Origin: Gammaproteobacteria bacterium | Lineage (GTDB): Bacteria > Pseudomonadota > Gammaproteobacteria > Eutrophobiales > Eutrophobiaceae | Direction of reading: 5' to 3' | DNA length: 64,000 nt | NCBI GenBank assembly: GCA_947480335.1 | Contig: CANKCB010000002.1 | Location: 94,976 to 158,975 of the forward strand | Shown here: positions 45,810 to 55,689 of the stretch, in pieces | Numbering within the stretch: position 1 is the first letter of the stretch | Layout: the number at the start of each line of letters is the position of its first letter | Notes under the pieces: generated by a model | The model's database searches: none | What the model was told of the DNA's origin: nothing | Seen by the model: only the letters and a program-made list of their open reading frames with translations | Translations under genes and position numbers: made by a program

Positions 45810-46760
45810 TTACCTGGCCAGATACTCTTCGAGTCTATCAAAGCTTCCACCCCATCCTTGTGACATACCAGTTTTAGCTTTATTGAAAGTTTCACGTTCA
45901 ATAGGAGTCGCATCACCAGCCACTTCCCATTTTAGGTTCACTCTGGTTGTATCTGGACTCTCTGCCTGAAATAAAATAGTTGTCCTCATGACTTCAGGCC
46001 AGGTGGGAGCCATCGGGTGACGAGTGATTTTTTCGTTTTCGTCGCAGAAGGATTGGGTATAGACAATACGATGAGGTTTAACAAGCTCCAGATATTTGGC
46101 TATGCCATACATCTTTGTATCACCGACGCCTGTCATACTGTAAAAGCTACTTCCACCTGGTTTAATGTCAGCTCTTATATAATTTATGTTTGAACCTGCT
46201 GGACCCGTCCATTGACCAAGATGCTTTGGGTCAGTCCACACATCAAACATCATGTTTAGTGGTGCATCAAAAGTTTGATTGATCACAAAAATATCCTGTG
46301 AAGTGGATTCCAATGCCAGGTATTCGGCAAGACGATCCCAGGTTGAATTCCCACCTGCTTTTTTGATGAATTTTCTGGTTTCAGCTGCAGCATCAGCTGT
46401 CGCTAAAGCCATGGTCATTTCCATTCTGGTTTTGCCATCAAGATCAATAAAATTGACCGTCACACGAAACAACGGCGGTTGGTCATCGTTTCCACCATGG
46501 TCATAGACCATACGGGAATGTTTTACGACTTCGAGATAGTGTGTGTTATTAGGATAATCGACACCATCGGGCCCATGCATAGTATATTTCCAATGACCGC
46601 CCGTTCTCACATCCTTGCTATGGTTGGTAAGCGTAAACCCGCGAGGCCCCCACCATTGGGCTACATGCTTTGGGTCTACCCAGGCATCCCAGACCATCTT
46701 AACGGGAGCATCGTAAATTCGTTCGATATAGAGTTCGTTTGGTTTAATTTTTGCGGCCAT
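45810..46760 (-). CDS. Tandem SRPBCC (AHSA1) domain protein
   Basis: A 316-aa protein made of two START/AHSA1-like domains (about 8-150 and 158-315), each beginning with an FDAP or YDAP hydrophobic-ligand entry motif and a WTDP/WVDPKH segment. Such domains bind hydrophobic ligands. It overlaps the start-proximal ArsR-type regulator gene by 17 bp, and pairs of this kind are common; the regulator may sense the same ligand. Single-domain versions are more usual, so the duplication is a noteworthy variant. Confidence 0.85.
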   Translation of the reverse strand: MAAKIKPNELYIERIYDAPVKMVWDAWVDPKHVAQWWGPRGFTLTNHSKDVRTGGHWKYTMHGPDGVDYPNNTHYLEVVKHSRMVYDHGGNDDQPPLFRVTVNFIDLDGKTRMEMTMALATADAAAETRKFIKKAGGNSTWDRLAEYLALESTSQDIFVINQTFDAPLNMMFDVWTDPKHLGQWTGPAGSNINYIRADIKPGGSSFYSMTGVGDTKMYGIAKYLELVKPHRIVYTQSFCDENEKITRHPMAPTWPEVMRTTILFQAESPDTTRVNLKWEVAGDATPIERETFNKAKTGMSQGWGGSFDRLEEYLAR

Positions 46761-47106
46761 TTTTCTTTCCTTTCTTATTCGTTGTTAATGTTTTTAAATA
46801 AGTATCAAGTCTGTCGAAACTTGCTTCCCAAAACTTCCTATAGTCGCCAATCCAGTTTGCGGCTTCTTTTAGTGCTTCAGCCTCAATACGGCAAGGGCGC
46901 CATTGCGCCTCTCTCCCTCGAGAAATAAGCCCGGCCTTTTCCAGTACTTTAAGATGTTTGGTAATTGCCGGCGCAGAAATATTAAATGGCTTGGAAAGCT
47001 CTTGTACTGTGGTTTCACCGCTGGCCAGCCTGGCTAATATTGCCCTGCGAGTAGGATCCGAAAGTGCCATAAAAGTCAGCGTTAATCTGGATTCTGCTTG
47101 TTTCAT
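46744..47106 (-). CDS. ArsR-family transcriptional regulator
   Basis: A 120-aa winged-helix regulator: LSDPTRRAILARLASGETTVQEL, then SAPAITKHLKVLEKAGLI as the recognition helix. It lacks the CxC metal site of arsenic sensors, so it is likely to sense something else. The gene overlaps the tandem SRPBCC gene by 17 bp and should be coexpressed with it. A perfect GTTAATTAAC palindrome at 47120-47129 upstream is a possible autoregulatory operator. Confidence 0.9.
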   Translation of the reverse strand: MKQAESRLTLTFMALSDPTRRAILARLASGETTVQELSKPFNISAPAITKHLKVLEKAGLISRGREAQWRPCRIEAEALKEAANWIGDYRKFWEASFDRLDTYLKTLTTNKKGKKNGRKN

Positions 47107-47431
47107 AATTATCCAATAGGTTAATTAACAAGATGGTAAAATAAAAAGAAAAAATGAGTTTGTCAATTAGAAATAATTTTCAGAGGGAAAATGAGGCTTT
47201 ACTTGAGCCAGACGGGTTGTAATAGTAATTACACGGTTATCTGGTAAATGGAAGCTATATCAGAATCAAACGGAACCGCTTCAGGCTAGTGTTATTGAAT
47301 GTTTGAACTCAAGCGGAGTACATGGGGTCTATCATGGCAGACTTTGTAGAGTCTACATCTAAATCAAAAAAAAGGCCCAGGTGATTAATACTCACCTGGG
47401 CCCAATTCAGTCTTTATCGGATCAACAGAAC
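47107..47431. other. Intergenic region upstream of arsR-type gene
   Basis: The region holds the candidate ArsR operator GTTAATTAAC (47120-47129), a terminator (47366-47402), and about 200 bp in which I see no gene, RNA or repeat. Confidence 0.5.
47366..47402 (-). terminator. Intrinsic terminator
   Basis: GGCCCAGGTGA and TCACCTGGGCC (47374-47402) make an 11-bp stem. Read on the minus strand it is followed by a T tract (47373-47366), so it terminates the exported methyltransferase gene at 47432. Confidence 0.88.
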
Positions 47432-48181
47432 TTATTCCGGTTTGCGGAAGCGCAACATGAATTGTGAAGTCTCGAACGCACTTTTTGCGGTACGGTCGTC
47501 TGAGGCGCGGATTAGTGCATCACCTTCAGCTTCCAGCGTAAAGCCTGCTGCAGTCACCTGTTCCTTCACCGCCGCGATATCAATGCGGTGAAGAGTCTTG
47601 GTGTCGTTAAGGCCGGTGCCTTCTTTAGCGGCATGGTCGAGTATGAAATAGATTCCGCCTGGTTTTAAAGCACGAAATATGCTCTTATTGAATGCTGCCA
47701 TTTCTTCCGGTGTCTGGCCGTTGATCATGTCGTGATAATTGTCGGAAGTCCAGACGGCATCCAGTGGTTCGCCAATCTCGTCGAGTGCGGCAAACGGAGG
47801 TGTGGCGACTTTTACATTCGAATAGGCCGCTTCCTCGGCAAGCTTTTTCATTTTGTCCATGCGATCAGGGGTGTCTTTCAGGCGCTCGGCGCTGTCCACC
47901 GCATAGATCTTTCCGTTTGCACCGACTACCTTGGAAAGTATGCGTGTGTAATAGCCTCCGCCGGGACGAAGTTCAGCTACTACGTCACCAGATTCAATCT
48001 TCGCGAAGGCGATGGTCTCTGCAGGCAAGCGGACAGCATCGTCGGCGTGTTGTTCGGCCGGACGAGCGGTGTCGGCGACCGCAGCAGTGATATTGGCAGG
48101 GACGGTCTGCGCCAACGCGGCACCCGAGAGCGAACCCAGGGCAATAACGGTGGCAGACATAAGGGTGAGGATACGGTACAT
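47432..48181 (-). CDS. Exported methyltransferase-fold protein 3
   Basis: A 249-aa paralog of the proteins at 16198 and 18688. Signal peptide VIALGSLSGAALAQT; motif I VAELRPGGGYYTRIL; motif IV region TSDNYHDM; ALKPGGIYFILDHAA, then LHRIDIAAVKEQVTAAGF. The conserved YYT after motif I and the DH pair are shared by all three. The presence of complete signal peptides in all copies argues against mis-annotated starts. A strong terminator follows, and it is a single-gene unit. Confidence 0.82.
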   Translation of the reverse strand: MYRILTLMSATVIALGSLSGAALAQTVPANITAAVADTARPAEQHADDAVRLPAETIAFAKIESGDVVAELRPGGGYYTRILSKVVGANGKIYAVDSAERLKDTPDRMDKMKKLAEEAAYSNVKVATPPFAALDEIGEPLDAVWTSDNYHDMINGQTPEEMAAFNKSIFRALKPGGIYFILDHAAKEGTGLNDTKTLHRIDIAAVKEQVTAAGFTLEAEGDALIRASDDRTAKSAFETSQFMLRFRKPE

Positions 48182-48507
48182 AGCATTTCTCCTGATGCGC
48201 CCTGGATGGGCGTTTGTTGTGTAGAGGAAGTATAAAAGCCCTTTTTAAAATAAGCTACCTTGTGCTTGCTCTTGGTCTGGCCTTGAAAAACGCCTATCCA
48301 GCCATAATAAAGCTGGATTGCCTACAAAGTGCCCTGAATATTAAATATTAATTACCCCAAAGACCCTGTTTAATTAAGAAAGCTCTGATCAGAGCACGAA
48401 TAATGAAAAGACGATTTATATTTACTTACAAATTCAAACACATGCTGTACATGAATTTGTCCGCACCTCCTTGTGCGACAGGAATCGCTATCTTATTCGG
48501 AGGCTCC
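48182..48507. other. Intergenic region downstream of metH
   Basis: This stretch holds two hairpins: ACAAATTCA with TGAATTTGT (48428-48460) and TGTCCGCAC with GTGCGACA (48458-48480). They overlap at their edges and could end metH transcription, though neither has a T tract. No gene is evident. Confidence 0.45.
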
Positions 48508-51500
48508 TTAACCTTCCGGATCATATCCAAGAGCAGGGGATAACCACCGTTCCATATGATGGATCTCGATACCTTTGCGGTGGGCGTAGTCATGTACCTG
48601 GTCGCGGTTGATCTTGCCGAGGCCAAAATAACGTGACTGCGGGTGTGAGAAGTACCAGCCGCTGACGGCGGCCGTTGGATACATTGCCATCGATTCAGTC
48701 AGTACGATGCCGGTGTTCTTTTCCACGTTCAGCAATTCCCACAACAAGGTTTTTTCTGTGTGGTCCGGGCAGGCGGGATAACCGGGAGCTGGGCGTATGC
48801 CCTGATATTTCTCATCGATCATTGCCTCATTGTCCAGCGTCTCGTTCGCGGCATAGCCCCAGAACTCCTTGCGGACTCGTTCGTGCAGTCTTTCGGCAAA
48901 CGCTTCGGCCAGACGATCAGCCAGTGCTTTCAACATAATCGCACTGTAATCATCATGGTCGGCTTCAAATTGTTTTATTTTCTGCTCGATACCAAATCCG
49001 GTGGAGACAGCAAACGCACCGATATAATCGTTCGCTGTCGATTCCTTTGGTGCAACAAAGTCAGCCAGTGCGAAATTGGCCTGACCGGGCGGTTTCTGGG
49101 TTTGTTGACGCAGACTGTGTAATTCCGCGAGCAAGCCCTTGCGGGTGTCATCAACGTACACTTCAATATCGTCATGGCCAATCGAATTGGCAGGGAACAG
49201 ACCAATTACACCCTTTGCTGTCAGCCATTTTTCCGCAATGATAATTTTCAGCATCTGCTGCGCATCAGCAAACAGTTTACTGGCCGCATCACCAACGACA
49301 TCATCAGTCAGTATGCGCGGATATTTGCCAGCCAACTCCCAGGCGACAAAGAAAGGTGTCCAGTCGATGCGCTCAGCCAGCTCAGCCAGTGGGTAGTTAT
49401 CAAATATTTGTATACCAGTGCGCTTCGGTACGGGTGGGGTATAACTGCTCCAGTCTATCGCATGACGGTTATGTCGCGCCTGTTCCAGTGTTAGCCAGCT
49501 AATAGCCTGTTGTCTACCCGCATGTAGTTCGCGCACCTTCACATACTCCGCTTTTACCTCTAGCGTGTACGCTGCTCGCGTTTGTTGGCTGATCAGTTTT
49601 TGTGCGACTCCGACCGCACGCGAAGCGTCCTTCACATGTACCACCGCGGCGGCATACTGCGGATCGATTTTGACCGCGGTATGTGCGCGAGAGGTTGTGG
49701 CACCACCGATTAACAGAGGCAGTTTTATACCGAGCCGGGTCATTTCTTTTGCCACGTGCACCATTTCATCCAGTGACGGTGTGATCAATCCACTCAGGCC
49801 GATAATATCAGCGCCGGTGTCTATAGCGGTTTGCAGAATTTTTTCAGCGGGGACCATCACGCCCAGGTCAATCACTTCAAAATTATTACATTGCAAGACC
49901 ACGCCGACGATGTTCTTGCCGATATCGTGTACGTCACCTTTGACTGTGGCCATAATGATCTTGCCATTAGTCTGGGTGCTGCCGCTTTTTTCTTTTTCCA
50001 GTTCAATGTAGGGCAACAGATGTGCGACCGCTTTTTTCATGACGCGAGCACTTTTGACCACCTGTGGCAGGAACATCTTGCCGGAACCGAACAGATCACC
50101 AACGATATTCATGCCGTCCATCAGTGGGCCTTCAATCACTTCGATCGGTTTGGGATAGAGCAAACGTGCTTCTTCAGTATCGGCAGTGACAAAATCATCA
50201 ATACCTTTGACCAGCGCATGGGCAAGCCGGTTCTGTACGCTGGCATCGCGCCAGGCCAGATCCTGTTTACGTTCCTTGGTTGCCCCGGTCTTGACCGATT
50301 CGGCAAACTCAACCAGACGGTCGGTGGCATCCGCTCGACGGTTCAGCAATACGTCTTCGATGCGCTCGAGCAGGTCTTTGGGGATTTCATCATAGATGCC
50401 GAGTTGTCCAGCATTGACGATGGCCATGTCCAGACCATCGCGGATACCGTGATAAAGAAAGGCCGAATGCATGGCTTCACGTACCGGATTATTGCCCCGG
50501 AATGAGAACGAGACATTACTCAAACCGCCACTGACCAGCGCATGAGGCAGATGCTCCTTGATCAAACGGGTCGCTTCAAAGAACGACACGGCATAATCGT
50601 TGTGTTCTTCCATGCCGGTGGCCACGGTCAGTACGTTCGGATCAAAGATAATATCTTCCGGTGGAAAACCGACCTGATTTACAAGAATGTCGTAAGAGCG
50701 TTTCGCCACTTCAAACCGGCGTGTCGTGGTATCGGCCTGACCTTTTTCATCAAAGCCCATAACCACAACGGCGGCACCATAGCGACGGCATAACGTTGCC
50801 TGCTCGATAAATTTCTGCTCGCCTTCTTTCAGGCTGATCGAATTGACGATACCTTTGCCTTGCATACAGCGTAGACCGGCCTCAATGACGGACCATTTCG
50901 ACGAGTCAATCATGATCGGCACGCGGCTGATGTCCGGCTCGGAGGCGACCAGACACATAAAGTCATGCATCAGTTTTTCTGATTCGAGCATGCCTTCGTC
51001 CATACAGATATCAATGATCTGCGCGCCGTTCTCTACCTGCTGGCGGGCAATCTCCAGTGCCTGGTCCAGCTTGCCCTCCTTGATCAGTTGCAGGAACTTG
51101 GGAGAACCGGCCACATTCGTGCGTTCACCAATGTTGATAAAGTTCGCATCCGGGGCGACCGTCAATGGTTCCAGACCACTCAGGCGCAGGTAGCGCGGAA
51201 TATCCGGAAGTTTGCGTGGTGCAATCTTTGCGACCGCATCGGCCACCGCCCTGATATGCACCGGCGTGGTACCGCAGCAACCACCGACGATATTCAGAAA
51301 ACCTGAATTGGCCCATTCGCTGATGTAATCAGCCATTGCTTTTGCATCGAGATCATATTCACCGAATTCATTCGGCAAACCGGCATTCGGATGGGCACTG
51401 ACATACACCTCGCTGATGCGCGACATTTCCTCGACATACTGGCGCAGTTCTTTTGGACCCAGCGCACAATTCAGACCGATGGTCAGCGGTCTGGCATGAC

Positions 51501-52215
51501 GTAACGAATTCCAGAAGGCTTCGGTGGTCTGACCCGTCAAGGTGCGACCGGACGCATCGGTGATGGTGCCGGAAATCATGATCGGCAGACGTATGTTGTG
51601 TTGTTCAAAATACTGATCAATCGCAAACAGCGCGGCGCGAGCATTGAGCGTGTCAAAGATGGTTTCGACCATCAGGATATCGGCACCACCCTCTACGAGG
51701 CCAGCTATCGCCGTTGTGTACGCTTCGACCAGCTCCATATAGTGTACATTGCGAAAACCCGGATTATTCACATCCGGTGAAATCGAGGCAGTACGATTGG
51801 TAGGTCCGAGGATACCGGCGACAAACCGGCGCTTGTCCGGGTTTTTGGCGGTGTACTGATCCGCCACGCGGCGTGCCAGTGCAGCCCCCGCCTGATTCAG
51901 TTCATAGGCCAGATCTTCCATGTGGTAATCGGCCATTGCAATCGAGGTAGCATTGAATGTGTTTGTCTCAATAATGTCCGCACCGGCATCCAGATAGGCA
52001 CTGTGAATAGCGGAGATAATGTCCGGTTTGGTCAGTGTCAGCAGATCATTATTGCCTTTCAGACTTCGAGCATGCGTGGCAAAGCGTTCGCCACGGTAAT
52101 CGGCTTCTTCCAGTTTGTACTTCTGGATCATCGTGCCCATCGCGCCGTCAAGAATCAAAATTCGCTTTGCCAATAGCGAAGTCAACACGTCTTGTATGTT
52201 TTCAGTCTGGTTCAT
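48508..52215 (-). CDS. metH: Cobalamin-dependent methionine synthase
   Basis: Transfers the methyl group of methyltetrahydrofolate to homocysteine through methylcobalamin, 1235 aa. Domains in order are the homocysteine-binding barrel (1-340; zinc cysteines in GLNCALG and GGCCGTTP), the folate-binding barrel (about 355-640), the cobalamin-binding domain (about 655-900; axial-ligand H763 in DVHDIGKN), and the SAM-dependent activation domain (about 915-1235; [15 protein letters not shown]). The length is standard for the family. Its leader carries an SAH riboswitch and a good promoter. The neighbouring btuB and adenosyltransferase supply cobalamin. Confidence 0.97.
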   Translation of the reverse strand: MNQTENIQDVLTSLLAKRILILDGAMGTMIQKYKLEEADYRGERFATHARSLKGNNDLLTLTKPDIISAIHSAYLDAGADIIETNTFNATSIAMADYHMEDLAYELNQAGAALARRVADQYTAKNPDKRRFVAGILGPTNRTASISPDVNNPGFRNVHYMELVEAYTTAIAGLVEGGADILMVETIFDTLNARAALFAIDQYFEQHNIRLPIMISGTITDASGRTLTGQTTEAFWNSLRHARPLTIGLNCALGPKELRQYVEEMSRISEVYVSAHPNAGLPNEFGEYDLDAKAMADYISEWANSGFLNIVGGCCGTTPVHIRAVADAVAKIAPRKLPDIPRYLRLSGLEPLTVAPDANFINIGERTNVAGSPKFLQLIKEGKLDQALEIARQQVENGAQIIDICMDEGMLESEKLMHDFMCLVASEPDISRVPIMIDSSKWSVIEAGLRCMQGKGIVNSISLKEGEQKFIEQATLCRRYGAAVVVMGFDEKGQADTTTRRFEVAKRSYDILVNQVGFPPEDIIFDPNVLTVATGMEEHNDYAVSFFEATRLIKEHLPHALVSGGLSNVSFSFRGNNPVREAMHSAFLYHGIRDGLDMAIVNAGQLGIYDEIPKDLLERIEDVLLNRRADATDRLVEFAESVKTGATKERKQDLAWRDASVQNRLAHALVKGIDDFVTADTEEARLLYPKPIEVIEGPLMDGMNIVGDLFGSGKMFLPQVVKSARVMKKAVAHLLPYIELEKEKSGSTQTNGKIIMATVKGDVHDIGKNIVGVVLQCNNFEVIDLGVMVPAEKILQTAIDTGADIIGLSGLITPSLDEMVHVAKEMTRLGIKLPLLIGGATTSRAHTAVKIDPQYAAAVVHVKDASRAVGVAQKLISQQTRAAYTLEVKAEYVKVRELHAGRQQAISWLTLEQARHNRHAIDWSSYTPPVPKRTGIQIFDNYPLAELAERIDWTPFFVAWELAGKYPRILTDDVVGDAASKLFADAQQMLKIIIAEKWLTAKGVIGLFPANSIGHDDIEVYVDDTRKGLLAELHSLRQQTQKPPGQANFALADFVAPKESTANDYIGAFAVSTGFGIEQKIKQFEADHDDYSAIMLKALADRLAEAFAERLHERVRKEFWGYAANETLDNEAMIDEKYQGIRPAPGYPACPDHTEKTLLWELLNVEKNTGIVLTESMAMYPTAAVSGWYFSHPQSRYFGLGKINRDQVHDYAHRKGIEIHHMERWLSPALGYDPEG

Positions 52216-52314
52216 TTAATCTACACAACCATTTCGGGTTAAGGTGAAGTCTGGCAGAGCAGGAGGGATGGCTTGTGGCTGTCACCTCGCTTGATCGGAT
52301 TTGTCCAGACAGTA

Positions 52315-52386
52315 TCAAGCGAGCGCCGTTGCAAAAGTGGTTTGTCTGAGCCTGGTGGGTTAGTCCCATCGCAACGCTCCTCAAAC
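52315..52386 (-). ncRNA. SAH riboswitch (metH leader)
   Basis: Read on the minus strand, the leader contains GAGGAGCGTTGCGATGGG, CCCACCAGGCTCAG and GCAACGGCGCTC, the conserved core of the S-adenosylhomocysteine aptamer. The 3' strand of P1 (CGCTC) overlaps the 5' arm of a downstream hairpin (CTCGCTTGAT with ATCAAGCGAG), so ligand binding would disrupt that hairpin. The class is known to raise expression of SAH-recycling genes, including metH. Confidence 0.9.
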
Positions 52387-52404
52387 AAACTGAATATGGG
52401 GCGG

Positions 52405-52433
52405 ATTATAGTACGCTCTACAGGGTGTGACCA
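52405..52433 (-). promoter_or_regulatory. metH promoter
   Basis: TGGTCA (52433-52428) and TATAAT (52410-52405) with a 17-bp spacer, just upstream of the SAH riboswitch on the minus strand. Confidence 0.7.
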
Positions 52434-52460
52434 GTCCGGATTCGCATAAGCTTATACAAC

Positions 52461-52489
52461 TTGTAATCACGGACTTAACTGCCTAGAAT
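52461..52489 (+). promoter_or_regulatory. btuB promoter
   Basis: TTGTAA (52461-52466) and TAGAAT (52484-52489) with a 17-bp spacer, immediately upstream of the cobalamin riboswitch. It is divergent from the metH promoter, the -35 elements being 27 bp apart. Confidence 0.65.
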
Positions 52490-52494
52490 CCGCG

Positions 52495-52695
52495 CAAGCA
52501 CAGGTTCCCCGTGCATAGTTTACACGGGGTGAAACTGGAAGTCGGTGACGTCGCCTGTAAGGGACCATTCCGACACTGCCCCCGCAACGGTAATCGGGTT
52601 ACGGGTAAATCAATAGCCACTGTGGTCAAACACGGGAAGGTGATTTGCCTGGATAGCATATATCCAACCCCAAGTCCGGAGACAGGCCTTGCTTG
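52495..52695 (+). ncRNA. Cobalamin riboswitch
   Basis: The region shows the conserved order of the AdoCbl aptamer: GTTTACACGGGGTGAAACTGG, GACACTGCCCCCGCAACGGT, the B12 box AGCCACTGTG, CACGGGAAGGTG and AAGTCCGGAGACAGGCC. P1 is formed by CAAGCA (52495-52500) and TGCTTG (52690-52695). Downstream, CACTTCCTGAT (52750-52760) can pair with ATCAGGAGTG (52797-52806), which includes the btuB ribosome site, so ligand-dependent repression of translation is the likely mode. Confidence 0.95.
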
Positions 52696-52809
52696 AAACG
52701 GTATCGCGGAGGGCGATTACGGCGGCGGGCTCTCAACCGTCATCGTTATCACTTCCTGATACTACCGAAAGTATTAAGCCCGGGTGAGGGCATTAATCAG
52801 GAGTGTGTT

Positions 52810-54828
52810 ATGTACCAGTCTATTTTTACCGCAGTTTGTTTGTTCTGTTTGTCCCTGTCATTTCATCCCGTTATTGTTGTTGCCGCCGAGCCTGTTGATT
52901 CGATCGTCGTTAGTGCCACGCGTTCTGCATCCGACGTTAAAAATACACCGTTGGCAATATCGGTGATCACTGCTGAAGAGATTGCCCATAGTGGAGCGGT
53001 GCATCTGGTCGATGTATTGCGTAGTAATGGCGGATTGACTATTTCCGATTTGTTCGGTGATGGCACCGACGCCAGTGTGGCCTTGCGTGGATTTTCTGCC
53101 ACCGCGCAGCAAAACACATTGATTCTGATCGATGGCAGACGTTTGAATAATGCCGACAATGGTTTGCCGGATCTGAATACGGTGGCAATCAGTTCGATTG
53201 ATCATATTGAAATTGTTAAGGGCAGTCTGGGCAGTCTGTACGGTGACAAGGCGGTCGGTGGGGTGATCAATATTATTACCCGCCAGCCGCAGGCGCTGGA
53301 TTACGGGGTCGAGGCGGGATATGGCAGTGATGATAACCGTTCGCTGCATGCCAATGTTGAGAACAGCCATGCGAATGGAATACGGTACCGGCTCAGTGCC
53401 GAACGCCGTCTGCAGGACAATTACCGCGATAACAACGCCTTGCGCCTGACCGATGTGTTTTCAACGGCCAGCTTTACACATGAGCAAGGCGAACTGTTTG
53501 TGGAACTACAGGCACAGGATGAAAACATCGAGGTGCCCGGGCCATTGTTTGCAGATCAATTGCGGGCGGATCGCAGGCAAGCCTTGAATCCGGAAGATTA
53601 CATCGGTACCGATACCTGGTCCGGACGTGCCGGTTTGCGTCAGCAATTGACAGATCAGCTTGAAGTACTGGCGGAGTATACCAACCGTCGCAGTGATACC
53701 AGCGGACAGTTAAGTTCAAGTGGTATACCGACGTTATTTGATTCAAAACGGCATCATATTGAATATACCCCCCGATTGAATCTGGACTTGCCGATGCCGG
53801 CAGGGAAAGGCCTGTTAACAGTGGGTGCCGATCTGTTCAGTACCGACTATCTGATTCACTCGGATTTTGGTCTGACCGATGATACCCAGACCCAGCAAAG
53901 TGTGTACGCCCGGGCTGTGTTGCCTCTGATTGAACAGCTAACAGGCACTGTTGGTACGCGTTATGGCAAGGTCGAGAACGAGATACTGGTCGATACGCTG
54001 GCGTTCGGTCGCTCCTTACCGTCAGGCACACAGTTAGACGATAACGAACATGCCTGGGAACTGGGCTTGTCTTACCAGCTGACCTCAGAGTGGCGTGTGA
54101 CGGGCCGACTGGATCGCAATTTTCGTTTCGTGACAGCGGATGAATATTCTGCAGTGGCAGACAATAATTTTTTCACGCGGCTGTTTGCGTTTGGGCAGAC
54201 TGTACCCTTGCCCTCTACCCAGACCGGGTTGACTCACGAGTTAGGTTTGCACTGGCAGAATCAGACAGCCATGCTGGGTGTGCAACTGTATCAACTCGAC
54301 ATCAACGATGAGATTGTGTTTGATCCCTTGCTATTTTTGAATACAAATACGGGTGATACGCGCCGTCGTGGCATTGAACTGGAAGGCCGGGTCATATTGA
54401 CGGACAATCTGGATCTTTCGGCCAACTGGAATATGACCGATGCCGAGTTTGTCTCGGGTCCATTTACAGGAGAGAATCTAACCTTCCTCGCCCGACACAC
54501 GGGCAGCGTGCGTACTTCTTACCGATTTACGGAAGCACTGCGCGGCTATCTCGAACTGGTCGGCACCAGTGATCGCGTGCTCGGTGGGGATTTTGCCAAT
54601 CAATTCGACAGACTGCCTGGTTATGTCGTCAGCAACCTGAATCTGTCCTGGCAGTTGTCGCCGTTTACTGTGGCGCTGCGAGTGAATAACCTGACGGACA
54701 AGCACTATAGCGATTCGGCGAACACCGGATTTGATTTCAGGAAACCGTTCCCATCACCGGAAGTGGAAACGTATTTCCCCTCGCCGGGAACGAACTTCAG
54801 GCTGACGGTGAAATATGATTTTCAGTGA
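52810..54828 (+). CDS. btuB: Cobalamin TonB-dependent receptor BtuB
   Basis: Outer-membrane receptor of 672 aa for vitamin B12 uptake. It has a signal peptide (LSLSFHPVIVVAA), then a TonB box (DSIVVSA) matching that of BtuB, a plug domain (about 45-150: NTPLAISVITAEEI, LIDGRRLNNADNG, IEIVKGSLGSLYGDKAVGGVINII), and a beta-barrel. The ATG at 52810 has AGGAG six bases upstream, and this site is within the predicted riboswitch-controlled hairpin. The riboswitch makes cobalamin the most probable ligand. The adenosyltransferase downstream follows after a REP-like repeat region. Confidence 0.9.
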   Translation: MYQSIFTAVCLFCLSLSFHPVIVVAAEPVDSIVVSATRSASDVKNTPLAISVITAEEIAHSGAVHLVDVLRSNGGLTISDLFGDGTDASVALRGFSATAQQNTLILIDGRRLNNADNGLPDLNTVAISSIDHIEIVKGSLGSLYGDKAVGGVINIITRQPQALDYGVEAGYGSDDNRSLHANVENSHANGIRYRLSAERRLQDNYRDNNALRLTDVFSTASFTHEQGELFVELQAQDENIEVPGPLFADQLRADRRQALNPEDYIGTDTWSGRAGLRQQLTDQLEVLAEYTNRRSDTSGQLSSSGIPTLFDSKRHHIEYTPRLNLDLPMPAGKGLLTVGADLFSTDYLIHSDFGLTDDTQTQQSVYARAVLPLIEQLTGTVGTRYGKVENEILVDTLAFGRSLPSGTQLDDNEHAWELGLSYQLTSEWRVTGRLDRNFRFVTADEYSAVADNNFFTRLFAFGQTVPLPSTQTGLTHELGLHWQNQTAMLGVQLYQLDINDEIVFDPLLFLNTNTGDTRRRGIELEGRVILTDNLDLSANWNMTDAEFVSGPFTGENLTFLARHTGSVRTSYRFTEALRGYLELVGTSDRVLGGDFANQFDRLPGYVVSNLNLSWQLSPFTVALRVNNLTDKHYSDSANTGFDFRKPFPSPEVETYFPSPGTNFRLTVKYDFQ

Positions 54829-54885
54829 AGTGTTGCAAGACCAGCACTGATATATTTTGTGTGATTTGTTCTGGTAAAAAAATGG

Positions 54886-54905
54886 ATGCTGGCCTTCGCC
54901 AGCAT
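54886..54905. repeat. ATGCTGGC palindromic repeat, copy A
   Basis: ATGCTGGC-CTTC-GCCAGCAT, an 8-bp perfect stem, in the context TGG...GACG. A partial copy (GTCATGCTGGC) follows near 54941. Confidence 0.75.
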
Positions 54906-55009
54906 GACGGCGAGGGGAGTTTGGTTGACTCTACAAACTGTCATGCTGGCTTAGGTCAAAATCACAACTGTGTGTAGCAATACATAAAGTCACAGACTTT
55001 AGTATCGTC

Positions 55010-55029
55010 ATTCTGGCGAATGCCAGAAT
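55010..55029. repeat. ATTCTGGC palindromic repeat, copy B
   Basis: ATTCTGGC-GAAT-GCCAGAAT, an inverted variant of copy A in the reverse context CGTC...CCA. It ends 30 bp upstream of the adenosyltransferase start. Confidence 0.75.
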
Positions 55030-55058
55030 CCAAAGAATTAATAATCATGGGTAGGAAT

Positions 55059-55622
55059 ATGGGCAATCGACTGACAAAAATTTATACCCGCACCGGGGAT
55101 GACGGCACCACAGGCCTCGGCGACGGAGTACGTGTGGATAAACACTCCATGCGGATTGAAGCCATCGGTGATGTGGATGAACTAAACAGTGCATTGGGTT
55201 TGTTGATCAGTAGCGGACTAACTGCACAATTACACACATTGTTAACCGATATTCAGCATGTGTTGTTTGACGTGGGTGGGGAATTATCCCTGCCGGGGCA
55301 GACTTTTATACGGGACAACTATGTGACCGCAGTAGAGCAGGCGATAGATAAGTACAATGCCGAACTGCCCTCATTGAAAGAGTTTATTTTGCCTGGCGGG
55401 AATCAGGCCGCCTGTCTGTGCCATCTGGCAAGAGCGGTTTGCCGGCGCGCGGAACGGCATCTGCATGGTTTGGCACAAGCCGAGCCAATTAACCCGCTCA
55501 CTTCGATATACCTGAACCGGCTTTCCGATCTGTTGTTTGTACTGGCACGGACGCTGGCCCGCTCGGATGGGGGTGCTGAAGTCTATTGGCAAAAAGGACG
55601 TGTCAGCGGAAAACCTGAGTAA
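55059..55622 (+). CDS. PduO-type cob(I)alamin adenosyltransferase
   Basis: Converts cob(I)alamin to adenosylcobalamin using ATP, 187 aa. The PduO-type signature YTRTGDDGTTGLGDG binds ATP near the start, followed by VDELNSALG and the C-terminal CHLARAVCRRAER. I chose ATG 55059 because AGGAAT lies just before it and an upstream extension to 55020 would cover a palindromic repeat. Its placement after btuB fits cobalamin salvage; MetH itself uses methylcobalamin, so the product serves other enzymes or riboswitch control. Confidence 0.92.
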   Translation: MGNRLTKIYTRTGDDGTTGLGDGVRVDKHSMRIEAIGDVDELNSALGLLISSGLTAQLHTLLTDIQHVLFDVGGELSLPGQTFIRDNYVTAVEQAIDKYNAELPSLKEFILPGGNQAACLCHLARAVCRRAERHLHGLAQAEPINPLTSIYLNRLSDLLFVLARTLARSDGGAEVYWQKGRVSGKPE

Positions 55623-55689
55623 ATCACTCGGAAATAGTCGGATTATTGCTACGCACCAATTCCACAAATTTAGAAAGGGATTCAAGAAA

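Noticed and set aside
49831-50505. Plus-strand frame of 224 codons inside metH
   Set aside because: Antisense to the cobalamin-binding and folate domains of MetH.
55020-55058. N-terminal extension of the adenosyltransferase
   Set aside because: It would translate a palindromic repeat; ATG 55059 has a better ribosome site and matches family starts.
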